From positions 62,001-126,000 of the forward strand of contig CAJTFE010000003.1 of the NCBI GenBank assembly GCA_910575725.1: a stretch of DNA of 64,000 bases, read 5' to 3'. The DNA comes from Clostridia bacterium. GTDB taxonomy: Bacteria; Bacillota; Clostridia; Lachnospirales; Lachnospiraceae. Both the position numbers and the translations under genes were made by a program. Under the pieces are notes generated by a model. That model did no database searches and was not told the origin of the DNA. It saw only the letters and a list, made by a program, of their open reading frames with translations. This document shows positions 62,593 to 64,000 of this stretch, piece by piece. The first letter of the stretch is position 1, and each line of letters starts with the position of its first letter.

Positions 62593-62928
62593 TTACTTCA
62601 TAAACCGGTCAATGGCCTCTGTCAGTTCCTCAATGGCCTCGTGATCTCCGCACTCCACCGCATCCACCAGACAGTGCTCAATGTGATCCTTCAAAATCAC
62701 CTTGGCCGTATTGTTAACGGCAGCCTTCACCGCGGAAAGCTGCACCAGAACCTCGCTGCAGTCCCGGCCCTCCTCCACCATGCGCTTTACCGACTCCATG
62801 TGGCCGATAGCCCGGGAGAGACGGTTCAGAACAGCCCTTGTATTCTGGTGGGTGTGGGTATGCCTGTGCCCGTGCTCATGCTCATATACGGTTCCGTCTT
62901 CTGCAATATGTGTATGCTTTTCGCCCAT
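62593..62928 (-). CDS. Metal-sensing repressor, CsoR/RcnR family
   Basis: A 111-residue helical repressor (DUF156). The Cu(I)-type ligand set Cys57, His82 and Cys86 is present (DCSEVLVQL; DHIEHCLVDA), as is the opening RAVLNRLSRAIGHMESVKRM. The N-terminal 28 residues are His-rich (EHEHGHRHTHTH), which could bind extra copper, nickel or zinc. Such proteins release DNA when metal binds. No copper ATPase or chaperone gene lies next to it in the window; it is monocistronic, between uvrC and the SleC-type gene. Confidence 0.9.
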   Translation of the reverse strand: MGEKHTHIAEDGTVYEHEHGHRHTHTHQNTRAVLNRLSRAIGHMESVKRMVEEGRDCSEVLVQLSAVKAAVNNTAKVILKDHIEHCLVDAVECGDHEAIEELTEAIDRFMK

Positions 62929-63111
62929 GTTGTCAACTCTCTTTTCTTTTCCTTATATATTCCGTCCAAAATCTTGTTACTGCTCACTCTATGAACCGTA
63001 ACGAAATCTCTGCAGAACAAGGCTTGTGTGTTTCCTCTTGTCTGCTGAAAGTATTGTACCACAGGCAAAGCCGAAAAACAATCCGCCCTGTGGGGATGTT
63101 TTTACTATGAT

Positions 63112-64000
63112 TTAATGGAAAAAATCATAAACCTGCTTCGCCGCCCTCTGATTCATAGACGGCACGGCCGCCAGTGTTTCCACATCTGCCCCCCGGATGG
63201 CATCCAGAGACTGAAAATGCTTCATCAAGGCCTTCCGTCTTGAGGGCCCGATTCCTTCGATATCATCCAGAACCGAATGCACCTGTTCCTTACTCCGCAG
63301 CGAGCGGTGATACTCAATCGCAAACCGGTGGGCTTCATCCTGTATCCGTGTAATCAGCCGGAAGCCCTCGGAATTCTTCTCAATGGGAATCTCTACATTG
63401 TTAAAATAGAGCCCCCGGGTGCGGTGATTGTCGTCCTTCACCATTCCGCACACCGGAATGGACAGCGCAAGCTCCTTTAGCACCTCCAGGGCAATGTTCA
63501 CCTGTCCTCTGCCGCCGTCCATCATCAGCAAATCCGGAAAACGGGTAAAGCTCCCGAACCGGCTGGAAATCTCCTTATCTTTAAGCTGCCGCTCCTCCTC
63601 CATTCCATGAACAAAACGCCGGGTCAGCACCTCCCGCATACTGGCGTAATCATCAGGCCCCTTCACGGTCCGGATCTTGAACTTCCGGTAATCGCTGCGC
63701 TTTGGCTTTCCCTTTTCATAGACAACCATGGAGCCTACGGACTCAAAGCCGTTGGTGTTGGAGATGTCAAAGGCCTCCACGCGGCTGATTTCGGAAAGCC
63801 CCAGAAGAGCTGCAATCTCTTTCATCGCGCCGATGGTACGGCCCTCCTCCCGTTTGATCTTCTCTTTGTCCTGGCTGAGCACCAGAGCTGCATTTTTCTT
63901 TGCCAGCTCCACCAGCTTCTCCTTTGTGCCGATTTTCGGAATCCGCAGGTAAACCCGGTGCCCTTTTCTGGAGGAAAGCCACTGCTCAATCACTTCCCCG
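63112..64000 (-). CDS. uvrC: Excinuclease ABC subunit C (N-terminus cut by window edge)
   Basis: The frame is open to the window edge; 295 C-terminal codons are present. [20 protein letters not shown], then [20 protein letters not shown] form the RNase-H-like 5' endonuclease domain with its Asp residues, and [20 protein letters not shown] then [18 protein letters not shown] the tandem helix-hairpin-helix. UvrC makes both incisions in nucleotide excision repair with UvrAB. The N-terminal GIY-YIG and UvrB-binding parts lie outside the window. Confidence 0.95.
   Translation of the reverse strand, partial: GEVIEQWLSSRKGHRVYLRIPKIGTKEKLVELAKKNAALVLSQDKEKIKREEGRTIGAMKEIAALLGLSEISRVEAFDISNTNGFESVGSMVVYEKGKPKRSDYRKFKIRTVKGPDDYASMREVLTRRFVHGMEEERQLKDKEISSRFGSFTRFPDLLMMDGGRGQVNIALEVLKELALSIPVCGMVKDDNHRTRGLYFNNVEIPIEKNSEGFRLITRIQDEAHRFAIEYHRSLRSKEQVHSVLDDIEGIGPSRRKALMKHFQSLDAIRGADVETLAAVPSMNQRAAKQVYDFFH

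Overview
The window reads as chromosome of a spore-forming anaerobic Firmicute, most likely a gut Lachnospiraceae (Clostridia). The inference rests on about 50% G+C, strong AGGAGG ribosome-binding sites, an alpha/beta-type spore protein gene, a SleC-type cortex-lytic gene, many RbsABC-type sugar transporters, YesM/YesN-like sensing and a short SufCB pair. Almost all genes are on the minus strand, so operons are read from high to low coordinates.

Sugar catabolism fills 1-50 kb. (i) 11.5 to 0 kb: ribulokinase, ROK regulator, a ureidoglycolate-lyase-like cupin, an SDR dehydrogenase, an ABC sugar importer, a split transketolase and an L-fucose/L-arabinose-isomerase-like gene cut by the window edge. 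(ii) 20 to 11.9 kb: an ABC importer with two permeases, a second isomerase-family enzyme, AraC and DeoR regulators, with a D-allulose/D-tagatose 3-epimerase gene divergent from it. (iii) 34.7 to 26.8 kb: a ChvE/GguAB-like importer, DUF4867, a third isomerase and xylulokinase. (iv) 40.8 to 36 kb: sucrose genes scrR, scrB, scrA with two palindromic operators. (v) 43.2 to 41 kb: a PfkB kinase and a mannitol-1-phosphate dehydrogenase-like gene. (vi) 48.6 to 43.4 kb: a sensing operon of anchored binding protein, histidine kinase, AraC-type response regulator and second binding protein, next to a divergent XylR-like ROK gene. A shared quasi-palindromic operator sits at four pentose-locus promoters.

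Between these, 21-26.6 kb is accessory: a saccharopine-dehydrogenase-like gene behind a glycine riboswitch with a visible terminator, decayed AbiE toxin and HEPN genes with an intact AbiEi antitoxin gene, an ECF S-component and a DUF1703 AAA protein. From 50 to 64 kb lie housekeeping genes: sufB, sufC, a spore protein gene, secA, hpf, a eukaryotic-type hisA, csoR-like and uvrC (cut by the edge).

The most striking find is a 4.1 kb serine-recombinase element (57630-61752) inserted inside a SleC-type spore cortex-lytic gene. Removing it at the shared 9-bp core restores a 424-codon frame exactly. It carries a small basic ORF that could be an excision factor and a very AT-rich, translationally coupled three-gene cargo with a P-loop protein. 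A second theme is a dispersed, roughly 100-nt palindromic repeat ending at the Shine-Dalgarno sequence of several genes, including the recombinase. Everything here comes from reading the sequence and from recall of protein families; no searches were run.
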